Part shown: one piece after another, positions 20,801 to 41,854 of the stretch
Layout: every line of letters begins with the position of its first letter
Position numbering within the stretch: the stretch's first letter is position 1
Source of the DNA: Thamnaconus septentrionalis
Taxonomy: Eukaryota > Chordata > Actinopteri > Tetraodontiformes > Monacanthidae
Length of the DNA stretch: 64,000 nucleotides
Direction of reading: 5' to 3'
Assembly (NCBI GenBank): GCA_009823395.1
Contig: CM020510.1
Location: 2,178,773 to 2,242,772 of the forward strand
Notes under the pieces: generated by a model
Databases searched by the model: none
What the model was told of the DNA's origin: nothing
The model's input: the letters and a program-made list of their open reading frames with translations, nothing else
Translations under genes and position numbers: made by a program

Positions 20801-21348
20801 TAAGATAACACTGGTTGCAGGTAGGCTGTGTGAGTGTGTGATGATGCCATGGTGAGGGGTCCGCATGACAGCTCCACAGGTGTGGAAGGAGGCCACGCTT
20901 AGGAACCCAACTCCAGCCGGTGGCTGCTTTCACAAACACTCCTGGTTTATTCAGCTTCCTCAGCTGTTGACTTCCAGGTTCTGCTGCTGCTGTCAGTCAT
21001 CATCAGGAACCTCAAGAACTCAAGAATCTCTGGAACATCAGGAACATCAGGAACCTCTGGAACCTCAAGGAACCCGAGAACCTCTGGAACATCAGCAACC
21101 CGAGAACCTCTGGAACATCAGCAACCACATCAGGAACCTGAGGAACCTCAAGGAACCCGAGAACCTCTGGAACATCAGCAACCACATCAGGAACCTGAGG
21201 AACCTCAGACAGCCTCACTGCTGCTGTCACCTAGCGGTCAAACAACAACAGCTGCTACCTGATGACGTCACTGCCGCGCCACGCATCTTAAAGGTACAGT
21301 GCACCATTTCGACTATCACCATGTGCATGTGCTTGTGTGTGTGTGTGT

Positions 21349-21396
<48 letters not shown>

Positions 21397-21472
21397 TGTA
21401 GCCTGATATATGAGCTGCTCTTCCCCACTGCAGCTCTGCTGAGATGTTCCAGCTCCACTGAGGAGCTCCAGG
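17813..21472. other. abcg1 3' region to the olfactory receptor gene
   Basis: No gene seen. Contents in order: tandem GGAGCTCAGGACTGGGCCTG-like units (17817-17990, in the presumed 3' UTR), (CATC)n at about 18511-18665, a SINE-like 3' tail at about 19085-19190 ending in GATGGATGGA, an hAT-like element at 19498-19862, a GGAACCTCTGGAACATCAGC-type minisatellite at 20990-21225, and (GT)n at 21346-21394. Confidence 0.6.
19498..19862. mobile_element. hAT-like non-autonomous element
   Basis: The ends are GTGGTGGGCAAACTGTTTG and CATAGTTTGCCCACGCCCG, a terminal inversion around GGGCAAACT. Bases 19503-19565 match the reverse complement of about 8440-8520, and a related fragment lies at 32378-32503. Confidence 0.75.
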
Positions 21473-22414
21473 ATGCCGCTCAACTCGTCCTCGGTCTTCT
21501 CCTACTTCGTGCTGGCCGCCTACCTTCCCGTCGGCAACCTGCGCTACCTGTGCTTCGCCGCCACCGCCCTGCTCTATGGCGCCATCGTGCTGCTCAACAG
21601 CTCCATCATTGCGGTGATCTGCCTGCGGCGGAGCCTCCACCGGCCCGTCTACCTCTTCCTCTGCAGCCTGTTTGCCAACGAGCTGTACGGCAGCGCCGCC
21701 CTCTTCCCCTTCCTGCTGCTGCAGCTGCTGCAGGAGCTGCACACCGTGACAGCGCCGCTCTGCTTCCTGCAGATCTTCTGCCTCTACACCTACGCCCAGG
21801 TGGAGTTCTGCAACCTGGCCCTCATGTCCTACGACCGCTACCTGGCCATCTGCTGCCCGCTGCTGTACAACTCCCACATGTCGTTCAGCAAGGCCCTGGT
21901 GTTCATCGCCGCCGTCTGGTGCTACTCCTTCCTCAAGTTCGTGGTCACCCTGGCACTCAACGTGCGGCTGCGGCTGTGCAGCAACGTCATCGACAGCCTC
22001 TACTGCCACAACTACCTGATTGCCAAGCTGGCCTGCGCCGACGCCACCGTCAACAACGTGTACGGTCTGGTGGGCACGGTGCTGACCGTGCTGGTTCCGC
22101 TGGTGCCGACCGTGGTCTCCTACCTGAGGATCCTCAGGGTCTGCCGCTCCGCCTCCCCGGGCGCCCGCCGCAAGGCCGTGGGCACCTGTACGCCCCAGCT
22201 GGTGTCGCTGATCAACTTCTCCTTCGGCTGCTGCTTCGAGATCCTGCAGAGCCGCTTCGACAACGCCGCCCTACCGCCCGGCCTGCGGGTGGCACTCTCG
22301 CTCTACTTCCTGCTCATCCCGCCGCTGCTCAACCCGCTCATGTACGGCCTGCAGATGTCCCACATCAGGTGGTCCTGCAAGGAGGTGCTGCTGTGGCGTG
22401 TGGGGACCAAGTGA
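21473..22414 (+). CDS. Odorant receptor (class A GPCR), intact single exon
   Basis: The 313-residue uninterrupted frame has the layout of a fish odorant receptor expressed in olfactory sensory neurons. The N-terminus carries an N-glycosylation site at NSS (residues 4-6). TM1 contains LLNSS; the TM3/loop-2 signature is [15 protein letters not shown], the family form of MAYDRYVAIC; loop 2 has the usual paired cysteines (about residues 97, 178, 188); TM6 is followed by TM7 with [12 protein letters not shown], the receptor form of NPxxY. Length and start are typical. AATAAA at 22696-22701 is a candidate poly(A) signal. A C-terminal receptor relic lies about 5.5 kb downstream. Exact subfamily and ligand cannot be read from the sequence; a non-olfactory class A receptor is unlikely given the loop-2 signature. 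Confidence 0.93.
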   Translation: MPLNSSSVFSYFVLAAYLPVGNLRYLCFAATALLYGAIVLLNSSIIAVICLRRSLHRPVYLFLCSLFANELYGSAALFPFLLLQLLQELHTVTAPLCFLQIFCLYTYAQVEFCNLALMSYDRYLAICCPLLYNSHMSFSKALVFIAAVWCYSFLKFVVTLALNVRLRLCSNVIDSLYCHNYLIAKLACADATVNNVYGLVGTVLTVLVPLVPTVVSYLRILRVCRSASPGARRKAVGTCTPQLVSLINFSFGCCFEILQSRFDNAALPPGLRVALSLYFLLIPPLLNPLMYGLQMSHIRWSCKEVLLWRVGTK

Positions 22415-22440
22415 CCGCTGCGGGGGGCGCTTCCTGGTCC

Positions 22441-22660
22441 ATGCTGGTCCTGATGGTTCTGCTGTTCCTGCTGGTCCTGACGGGCCCGCTGGTCCTGCTG
22501 GTCCTGCTGGTCCTGCTGGTTCTGCTGTTCCTGCTGTTCCTGCTGGTCCTGCTGGTCCTGCTGGTCCTGCTGGTCCTGGACGTCCTGACGGGCCCGCTGG
22601 TCCTGCTGGTCCGATGTCCTGCTGGTCCTGACCGTCGTGCTGGTCCTTGTGGTCTTTGCG
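22441..22660. repeat. Minisatellite just after the receptor stop codon
   Basis: Nine-base CTGCTGGTC-type units, about 24 copies, begin 27 bases after the stop and would be part of the 3' UTR. Both strands stay open and look like Leu/Val-rich or collagen-like protein, which is an artefact of the repeat. Confidence 0.9.
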
Positions 22661-22975
22661 GCTGCAGCTCTGGTTCAAACCAGTTTTCACAGACAAATAA
22701 ATAAGTCATTCCTGGAAATGACTCAGTGAGTCAGTGTTGAACATTCTGAATCGTAGTAAACATTCTCTGTTGTTGTTTGTTTGTTTGTTTGTTTGTTCCT
22801 GGCCCAAATGATTTCAATGAAAACATTCATTCATGTGAGAAAGCTCTCGTGGTTTCATTTCCTACCACAGTGTGATGAAGGTCAAGGGTCATATCTCATA
22901 CTGCTACTGTCATTATTATTGCTGTTATTATATTGTTTGAACGTCCATCCATTCATCTTATATACAAGCTTCCTA

Positions 22976-23126
<151 letters not shown>

Positions 23127-26100
23127 ACTTATATATGAGTGCCAGGTGGATTATTGCTGCAGCTGCAGTCCTTCTCCATCTGTCTCTTGGTTTACATGGA
23201 TATACATGTATATGTATTCGTATTTTCAGTCAGTCAATCAATCAATCAATCAATCAATCAAGCTGCCAATCAGGTGCTGAGTCTGAAGATTCACAACTGT
23301 GGTGAAAGCTGCATAAAAAGACACAATAAGACACACACAGCACATTGAGCCACCAACACAACTGCCTTTTTTTTCTCCATATATATATGATATATGTGTG
23401 TGTGTGTGTGTATGTGTATATATTTGCATATATATAAATTTATTTCCAGCCATCCATCACTTGTGCGCCTGAACTTTTTCCTGCTTTTTATTTTTATTGC
23501 ATTTCAGACAATGAAAATTTTTATTTTTGGGTTTTCTGGTGTTTGGCTGCTGCTGTTTTCCTGGTGGGAGGAGCCCAGTCCTGATCAGCTGATGTCTGTT
23601 ATGTTGTCAGAGAAACAAAATAAATCACACAACACACAAAACATCAGATTCAAACACAAAACACCTTCTGGAAAAACGTCTGCACCATCATCATCATCAT
23701 CATCATCATCATGTTAGCTCTGGCTATTCACATGACCTGGTCACACATCACCGTGGACATGCACGGATCAGGTCCTTCGTCATCCTAACAAAAAAGCCAA
23801 AATGAAACAAAGCAAACAAACCTTCTCCTGGTCAACAGGAAGTTCAATGCCCTTCACCACCGTGACCTTGTTCACAGAGAACTTTATTGAGCATTCACAA
23901 GGCAGGAAGGTACCGATGACCTGCGTTCTATGGTTCGGCCAGCAGGGGCCGCCACAGCTGGTGGCCAAAAGCCTACAAAAATGATGGGCCATCAATCAGG
24001 GGGAGGAGCCAAAATTCACACCAGTTATAAAAACTGACTAGAATGTTTCTGTGGTTTGAATTAGTAGAAACAAATTTGACCAAGTGGCTCCAATGATCAA
24101 TTTGGAGGTGACATCATCAATTACTGCTGCTTGACTAGAGTTCCTCTCTCTGGCTCCTGAGGCCCCACCAGGAACCATCCTGAAGGTGGCGCTGGTGGGG
24201 GCCTCACTGAGAGTTTCTGGTCAACACCCTCAACTGTCTGATGGTGAAACTGCAGGTGCTTCTGCTTCTTGTCAGAAAGGTTCTTGATCCTGAAGGTTCC
24301 TGGTGCTGAAAGGTTTTCTGAAAGGAACTGAAGGTTCCTGTTAGAAAGGTTCTTGATACTGAGGATTCCTGGTGCTGAATTTTCTTGATACTCAGGGATC
24401 CTTGTGCTTTACGTTCTTGATACTAAAGGTACCTGGTGCTGAAGGTCCCTGGTTTTGAAGGCTCCTGGTTTTGAAGGTTCTTGATACTAAAGGTACCTGG
24501 TGCTGAAGGTCCCTGGTGTTGAAGGCTCCTGGTTTTGAAGGTTCTTGATACTAAAGGTACCTGGTGCTGAAGGTCCCTGGTGTTGAAGGCTCTTAATATT
24601 GAGGGTTCCTGGTTTTGAAGGTTCTTGATAGTGAAGGTTCCTGGTGCTGAAGGTTCCTGTTCCTCAAAGTTCCTGGTTCTAACCCTGGACTGCAGGCCTC
24701 AGCAGAGAGCCAGAGATGGTTGGTGGAAGAAAGTTGTGTGCAAAAGTGGAAGTTTTTCGGTCCGCAGGGAGTGACAACAATACAACACAACACAACACAA
24801 CACAACAGTGTCCCCCCAGGCTGCTCATAGGCCTGTTAGTGTCCGGAGCCTCCTGAGTGTCCACACAGAGTAGAGCGCCCCCTGGGGCTCATTACAGGGA
24901 CACCACACAGTAAACATGATGCAATCACAACAACACAACTCAGTGACTTTGGCCCATCGGCCCTGCAGAACCGTCCCCAGCTGTGGCCCGACTTCCAGGG
25001 GTCACATGACGCTCTCTGGGGGCGGAACCATCGACTTGTTTTGACTTTGGCCCGTCAGTCCACACAAACAAAACACAACACACACAACACAACACAAACA
25101 CCCAGAGGCTAGGATGTTATTGCTGTTGCAGCTAAGGTGTTGTTGTGTGTTATGTAATTGTAAAAAAAAAAACCAAAACCAAAAGCCTCACAATGACGAC
25201 GGGACAGACCAACAACTGTCAGAGGGGAAAACACACTTTGCACCCGGCAGGATAAACAAGCCGTCAGCTGGCCTACACATACCTAGAAAAATAAATTTCC
25301 CGTAAATACGATAATAAAGTTATTCTCCATAGTCTGTTCTTTTCATACCATAAAACACCCACTTGGTTGTGTTGCTTCCATTGTTGTACATTACGGTAGA
25401 GTTTTTATCCAATCATATTTCAGCTAGCATGTGTTGCCAGGTTTCTATGAAATCCGCCTTTTAGGCCAAGCAGAAGCGACGCAGCAGGAACATATTGGCT
25501 GTTAATGAACGGCCCTCGGTTACTTGCGACAGCCAATCAGATCTCGAGTCTGCAATAACAAGACCGGCTGGCTGGCTTTTACGCTGAACTTCACACGTAC
25601 GCGTTCCGTGGTTGGTTAAGAAAACTGAGAACCTCTGAGACGGAACTCATCCTGGAGATCCGGTTGCCGCCATGACTGCAATTTAAAATGTACATAACGT
25701 GGCGCATCGGGGCAGCAGCTGCGCCAACACGTTGAGCCGTTTGATAACTGAACGGTTCACGAGTTTGTTTCGCGATCGCCTCAAACCAATCAGTGAGAAT
25801 GTGCAGTTTATTGGAGCAGTTCGGACACGAGTTTAAGTTCACCGGGCCAGATCCACTCAGAATGGAGCGCAGCGGCAAAAAAAAAAACTTTTGCGTCGCA
25901 TCCAGGAAGGACTTTTGCGCTAATGATACGCAGGCGCTAAAAAAAAAAAAAAAAAGCCCAGGAATGAGGCACCTGAGGAGTCAGAAGAAGCTGTTTTTTT
26001 TGAGGTAATGCTTTATTTTCTGTTGATGTCAAATAACATAAATATTGATTTTCTCCCGAACTCATGCAAAAAAAAAGAGAGAGAGAGAGACAGTCGCACG

Positions 26101-26231
26101 CGTCTCTCCAAACATCCCCACAGCGCTGCACACAGTACGCACACGTTTTCCACGACGCTGAAGTTGGCACCACATTCGCCGCGGTGCTTCTTAGGTTTCG
26201 ATTCCACCTTTAAAAAAAAAAAAAAAAAAAA

Positions 26232-26669
26232 ATCCGCAATTTGACCGCTAGATGGCAGCACTGTTCAACATATGAAATTCAGCGAATCATTCTGTCTATG
26301 TCGAGGTGGATTTCTTCCAAAAGATTATACAGTAGACATGGACATGTGAGGTATCATTGTAAAGCCTGGGAGCTCTACTTTTATAATCAGTTGACATATT
26401 TCACGGGAAATCATTTTTGGCCTTTTTGGGGGGACTCCAAAGTTGACAACTTTGCCATTGACATTATATTTTTCAGTTTTTCAGGTGGATTTATTTTTCA
26501 AAAACTATACAGTAGCTCCAGTGATACCTCACATATCCATTTCTACTGTGGTAAAGTTGTCTGTATAATTTTTGGAAAAAATCCACCTCAACATAGACAT
26601 AATGATTCGCTGAATTTTAATATGTTGAAAAGTGTTGGGATAAGCACTGCCATCTAGCGGTCAAATTGC
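26232..26669. mobile_element. Foldback (long-TIR) MITE-like element
   Basis: Left end GCAATTTGACCGCTAGATGG and right end CCATCTAGCGGTCAAATTGC are inverted copies. The inversion continues inward for over 100 bases per arm with mismatches (for example TCAGCGAATCATTCTGTCTATG against its complement at about 26595-26615). The loop is short. It has no coding potential. Confidence 0.85.
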
Positions 26670-27749
26670 GTCAGTATAACCTGGATAAAAAAAAAAAAGA
26701 AATCCCAAAAATTCCCAAATTGCATTTATTCGAACAATGTATAATTGTGATTATTTCATTTCATCTGTCTTTCATTCTTGGCGTTGCTCGAGCCTGGCGC
26801 TGCCGGCGCTGCTGCTGATGTCGCCCCCTGCTGTCTGTGTGCAGCCTCTGATCACAGCTTCCATCACAGCTGCCACAACACAAACAGCTGCACAGTGCCC
26901 CCTGTTGGCCGCAGCAGTGCACTGCCAGGAGTCTGCGGCTGCTCCTCAGGCTTCATGAATGAAGAGTAGGGTGTGGCTCCACCTGGAGGTGAACGGAGGA
27001 ACAAGCTCAGAGTGTGTCAGCTGTCTCTGGTGGTGATGACACGTCAATGGGCGGAGCTTCACCTGCTGCATACACACCTGACGCAGGGAAAATGCTCTTT
27101 TCTCCTGCCACTGTCCTGCTGGGGGCGCTGAAGATCCCCCTGCTACCTGTTCTTTAGGTTCTGGTCATCTTCTCCAGCCTGGTCCTGGTCCAGGTCCAGG
27201 TCCAGGTCCTGGTGGACCTCCTGTCCTACCTCTTCTTCCCGTCCTGCTTCAAGCACCTGGTCTTCAGCATGGTGACCACCCAGAGTAACCCAAGGTGGTC
27301 TGCTGCAGCCAAACCCAGCTGTCACAGGGAGGGGGAGGGGCTTCAACATGTCGCCTGTTTGAAAGACACCCTGGAGGACTTTGGAGAACCTGAAGAACCT
27401 GCAGACGACACTCAGAATACCCCAGGCCCGAGTTCAAAGGTCACCCGTCTGTCTGTGAGGCCACTCAGGGCTGCAGTGGTGACCGGTGAAGGAGAAGAGA
27501 GGGACGGAGAACGCAGCAACGCAGCCTGACCCCCAGCGGCCTGGGTGTGGGACCACATCGGAGTCCCAGGACCTTTAGTTGATGGACAGCTCCAATGTTT
27601 AGGATTTTAGAATACATTTTTAGGTTTTTAGATTTGATTAATTTTTAGATGTTTTTAGTTGGGGCTGGTGTTTTTCATTTTATTTGCATTTTATTAAATA
27701 AGATGAATAACCGCTAAACTATTAGCCATTCATCTGTCTCACTCCTTTC

Positions 27750-27960
27750 CTTCGTGATGTGTTGACCCCTTCTTATCCCACATCCTGAGCATCCCCATGA
27801 CCCCTGACCTCCTGCTGCCCACCCGCCCCACCAACCCCGTCATCTGCTGTGTTCGCACCCCACAGATCCGGAGGGGCCTCCTGGCGCTGCTGCGCCTGAG
27901 GCCTCCAGCTGCCGCCAGGTCCTGCAGAAGGTCTTCCAGCTCTCTGGAAAGGAGAGAACG
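27750..27960 (+). pseudogene. Olfactory-receptor C-terminal relic
   Basis: One frame reads NPVICCVRTPQIRRGLL, recognisable as the end of TM7 and the start of the C-tail of a receptor (normally NPxIYGxRTxxIR). The tyrosine is lost and no upstream receptor body is evident, so this looks like a dead fragment. Confidence 0.5.
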
Positions 27961-29066
27961 GCCCCCTGCTGGCTGACTGAGGTATAACTGCCCACCGGGC
28001 TCCACACTCCCCCTGCTGGCTGACTGAGGTAACTGAAAAGAGGGCGGGGCATTGGGAATGGCACCTGACACCGGCTGCTAATTGGCTGGTTTCTGATTGG
28101 CTAGCACAGTGATGACAACTTCCTCAATATACATAAAAAAAAGAAGCTGTCTGAACACACATGTTACACACACAGTCTCTCTCTCTTTCTCTCTCTCTCT
28201 CTAACACACACACACACACACACACAGGGTTTCAGTCAGTTTTACTTGCGTTATTTGAGTTACAATAAAATAAAACAGTGATTCAATCCCACTCAGAGTT
28301 TCTGCTCTCCGACCTGCTGCTGCAGCGCCCCCTGTCTTCTCTCGCTGAACCAATGACTGGAGCCCGTGGTGTGTTCAAGGCCCGCAGGACACCGCACCAC
28401 CGCCTCCAGTTACAGAATCTGCTGCACGCTGACATCACAGCTGTGTTTTAATGGGAGAATACACAATGTCCAGCAGGTGGCAGCACAATCGCCAGGTGTC
28501 GAGTCGCTGTGTTGGCTCTCGCTATGTCAGTACAATTCAACAATAACACTGAATCAGTGACCAAACACAAACAGAGACCACCACCAGGGGGCGACAGCTT
28601 CACAGACAGAACCATCGGCTGATTGGACAAGCAAACACGACGACAATGACTTTTTCCAACACGCTGATAAAAGTTATGGGCGGATGACAGGATGAGTCAT
28701 ACAGGCAGGGTTCATGCAAACCAGTCCCAGGCTGCAGGGGGCGCTGTCACGCTGTCACCGCCTCCACACTTTCTGACGTGATGTTTGCAAACTAACCCAA
28801 ACAATGTTACTCCTGCTAGCCCCCTGGTGGACACACACAGTACAAGGTGAGGCATGCTAGCGGCTACAGCTAGCGCTGCCGGCTAACGCACAGCCGACGC
28901 TCTAGTGACCCCTGCAGGCAGGGGACGGACATGGACAGAAGACAAAGAGCGCCAGCTAGAGGTGACAAGGCGTCCAGACTGGGGGGGTGGGCCTACAGGT
29001 GACGTCCGTTAGCTCCACGCTACCAACGACAGCCAATCAAAGGCTGCAGCGGGCGAAGCCCCGCCT

Positions 29067-37602
<8,536 letters not shown>

Positions 37603-40019
37603 TCAGAAGCCGCTCCAGAGGACGGCCAGCCGGCTCTTGTCCACGCTGACCACGTACTCCCCCGACGACGACCAGGAGACGGCGCTGATGGACGAACTGA
37701 GGGGGAGGACAGAACAGAGGAGTGGCGGCGGGCCGTCCAATCAGGAGGCAGGGCCGTTGATCAGGCGCAGCCTCACCTGTGCTTGTCCGGAAGGCGGGTC
37801 TCCAGCTTGCCCGTGAACAAGTTCCAGATGTACACGGCGGCGTCGGCCGACCCGGCGGCCAGGAAGCAGCCGTCCGGGCTGAGCGGGCAGAGAGGGTATT
37901 AGCAACGTTTGGCGACGTTAGCATCCTGTGGGGCCAGGTGGGCGGGGCCAGGGAGGCCGGACTCACCTGAACACGGCCTTGGTGCTGTCGCTGCCGCACT
38001 TGAAGCCGTCGGCTCTGGCGCAGAGACAAAAAAACAACAACAACACAGCTGTGACCTTTGACCCCCTCCAACAAAGATTGGTGGGTGTGTGTTTTCTCTT
38101 ACCTGAAGACGCTGAAGTGCTCGTGGCTCCGCCCCCGCAGGTCAAAGAGCTGCAGGCAGTCATGGCGGCAGCAGCTGAGCAGCTGGCGCCGGTCGGGGCT
38201 GACGGCCAGCGACGTCACCTTCTCCTGGCCCGGCAGCTCCAGCACGCAGCCCACCGTCCTGCAGGGCAGCAAACACCTGGCTCAGTGGACCAATCGCAGT
38301 GGGGGGTGCTAGAGCCAGCAGGGGGAGGGGCTACCTGCCATCCCAGACCCTGATGGCGCCGTCGTAGTGGCCACTGATGATGCAGCTCTCACAGCAGACC
38401 AGGTCGCTGCAGGACGAGGCCACCTCCACCACCTGTACACCTGCAGGGGGTCAGAGGTCAGGGGTCAGCCAGAGGTCAGGGGAGTCAGTCAGAGGACAGA
38501 GGTCAGGTATTGATGAGAGGTCATGTACGGATTAGAAGACAGGTGTGTCAGAAGATGGGTATCGATCGGAGGTCAGGGGTCAGTCAGAGGTCAGGGGGGT
38601 CAGTCAGAGGTCAGTCAGAAGATAGGCATCAATCAAAGGTCAGGTATTGATAACTGTACTGGTGTTGATCAAAGCACAGGTATCAGTCAGAGGTCAGCTA
38701 TCAGTTAGAGGACAGCAATCGATCGGAGGTCAGGGGTCAGTCAGATGGCAGCTATCAGTCGTAGGTCAGGGGTCAGCTAGGGGTCAGTCAGAAGATGGGC
38801 ATCAATCAAAGGTCAGGTATTGATAACTGTACAGGTATCAGTCAGGGGACAGGTATCAATGATTGTAGAGGTATCGATCAGAGGACAGGTATTTCTAAAA
38901 GGGCAGGCGTCAGTCAGAGGTCAGAGGTCAGGTGCTGATGACTGACAGGCAGCTCTCTGGACGTCCCACCGTCTGATGGTTTTGTCTGCGCTGCCCGTCA
39001 CCACCTGGTGAGGACCGGAGGTGAACCTGGCTGCCGTCACCTTCCGGAGGTGACCTGTGAGAGTCAGCTGACACAGGAGGGACACAGGGGGGGGACACAG
39101 GGGGGGGACAGGGGAGGGACAGGGGGGGGACAGGAGGGACACAGGAGGGACACAGGGGGGGGACACAGGGGGGGGACAGGGGAGGGACAGGGGGGGGACA
39201 GGAGGGACACAGGGGGGACACAGGTGAGTCAATGTTTCATTGTGATGCAGGTAAATAGAAAAAACAACAACTTCAAAATACTTTCTTCCTCTTGCTCTCT
39301 GTGTCAGACTAACCACACTGGCCCCCAGCTCAACGCTGCCCCCTGCTGACGTGTTTGTTTTCGTGCAGTCAGTGCTTTGCCGTTACCTTGGGAACAGCCT
39401 CGTCGTGCTGCCACAGCTGGGCCGACTTGTCGTAGGAGGCGGCGAGGACCCAGCCGGCCTGAACACAACAAGCCTTAGCGTCACGTGACCTGAGCCGAGC
39501 CCCGCCCACCCCGGAACCAAGCCGAACCGAACGTCTCACCATGGTGCTGAAGTCCACGCAGGTGATGCCCTCCGTGCTGCCCGTCAGAGTGGCTCTGTGA
39601 GTCAGCGAGCCTGGCGATGAGGTCATCGACCAGGGGTCAGAACGTGGGGTCATGTGACAGCATCGTGTGACAGGAGGAAGGCGGAGCTACCTGCCCGGAC
39701 GTCCCACAGCTTCACCACCCGGTCCGTCCCCCCGGTGGCCAGCAGGTCGGAGGTGGCGCTGAACTTGACGGCGTTGATGCCTTGCTCGTGGGCTTCCTGG
39801 CAGACGCACACAGCAGGAAATGGCAGGTGGGTTAGTGCAGAGTGGAGAGGCGGGACTTCCTGTAACGTCACTGTGACTGACGGGTCCAGTACCAGAACCT
39901 GCAGAGCTCTGACCGGGACCTTGGCTGACACGCACATCCCTGCAGGACACGCCAAGTCCTCGTCCAGGCCCGAGTGGACACACCTTCTCCTGCTGACATC
40001 ACAAAGGGTCACATGACCT

Positions 40020-40111
<92 letters not shown>

Positions 40112-40229
40112 CCCCAATATCAAGAGGAGAAGAAGAGAACTCACTCAAACAGCCCTTTGATGGAGGCCAGGATCCTCGGCGAGGTCGCCGATGACGACCT
40201 GGCGACAGAAAGCGACTGTGATGTCACAC

Positions 40230-40266
<37 letters not shown>

Positions 40267-41625
40267 GTGTGTGTGTGTGTGCTGACCTGGAGAGACGGGG
40301 GTGGTTGTGCCTCACTGCCTCACGGTCTTCCGTGGTCTTGGGAGACGGACACCTTGAGGTTGGAGCGCTGGAGGGGCTGCAGAGAGAGCCACACAGACGA
40401 GTCACCTTGAACGCACCGCAGACGAGAGAATGCTTCTCCAGCAGTGAACGCAGTCAGACACTCGGCAGGTGAGAGGACGACTCACCTGTCCACTCTGACC
40501 TCTGCCAGCTGCACCTCCCGAGCCCTGAGGAAACACAGCCCAATGAGCAGGACAGGTACACACGGTGCCTTCAGGTACCTGAGACAATAGCCGTTTTGTT
40601 CCCTCAGGTATCTGAGAGAACAGGCGCATGTGGTGCCTTCAGGTACCTGAGTGAGCAGGCGCATATGGTGCCTTATTCCCCATGAGGACCAATGCGTGAG
40701 TAGCTAAGAGAAGATGTGCATGTGGTGCCTTCAGGTACCTGAGTGTAGTATCATTGGTGCATGTGGTGCCTTCAGGTACCTGAGTGTAGTAGCATTGGTG
40801 CATGTGGTGCCTTCAGGTACCTGAGTGTAGAAGCATTGGTGCATTAGGTGCTTTCAGGTACCTGAATGAACAGGTGCATGTGGTGCCTTCAGGTACCTGA
40901 GTTAACAGGTACATGTGGTGCCTTCAGGTACCTGAGTTAACCAGTGCATGTGGTGCCTTCAGGTACCTGAATGAACAGGTGAATGTGGTGCCTTCAGGTA
41001 CCTCAGTGAACAGGTGCATGCGGTGCCTTCAGGTACCTCAGTGAACAGGTGCATGCGGTGCCTTCAGGTACCTCAGTGAACAGGTGAATGTGGTGCCTTC
41101 AGGTACCTGAGTTAACCAGTGCATGCGGTGCCTTCAGGTACCTGAATGAACAGGTGCGTGTGGTGCCTTCAGGTACCTGGACTTGCGCTCGTTGCGGCTG
41201 TTCATGCGTGCGGCGGCCTGCTTCTTCAGGTAGATAATGTCATCCAGCAGGTGTCCTCCTCGAATCTTCTCCTCTCTGAGCCCTGACTCCGCCTCCCGCT
41301 GGAGCTCCAGCATGGCGTCATACTCCATCTTCAAGGCCCCGTTCTTCACCCGCACCTGCTCCACCCGCTCCTGCAGCACCCGCCGAGCGTCAAGCGCACC
41401 CAGCAGCTGCTGCTGGTCCTGCAGCAGCCTGCGGAGGGGTCAGATGGTATAAGGGGCGTGGCCTCGCTCCACAGGTGAGCAGACAGGTTGAGGCAGCTCA
41501 GGTGTGTCACTCGCCTGGCATGCTGCTGCTCCACCTCACATTCCTTGATTTCAATCTGCTGCTGCAGCTCCAAGACCCGGCACGCCAACTAGGGAGCAGG
41601 AGACAGCAGTGCAGTGACAGGAAGC

Positions 41626-41707
<82 letters not shown>

Positions 41708-41816
41708 TGTGTGTGACAGTGTGTATGTTGGCTACCTGTCCTGTCGCCGTGCGCAGAGACGAGATGGAGGCACCGTCACAGGAGGGACGCCTAGACAAAC
41801 AAAACAAACACCCCCT

Positions 41817-41854
<38 letters not shown>

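Noticed and set aside
21337..22709. A 455-residue plus frame and collagen-like minus frames across the receptor
   Set aside because: The first is a shifted reading of the receptor gene plus the GT and CTGGTC repeats; the Gly-Pro-Ala frames come only from the 9-base repeat.
27149..27297. Possible membrane-protein exon (VLVIFSSLVLVQVQ...)
   Set aside because: Acceptor and donor are present but the sequence is a hexamer repeat and no family is recognisable.
40555..41176. CRISPR-like array (regular direct repeats with short variable parts)
   Set aside because: Units are adjacent degenerate copies without true spacers, inside a vertebrate intron, with no cas genes.
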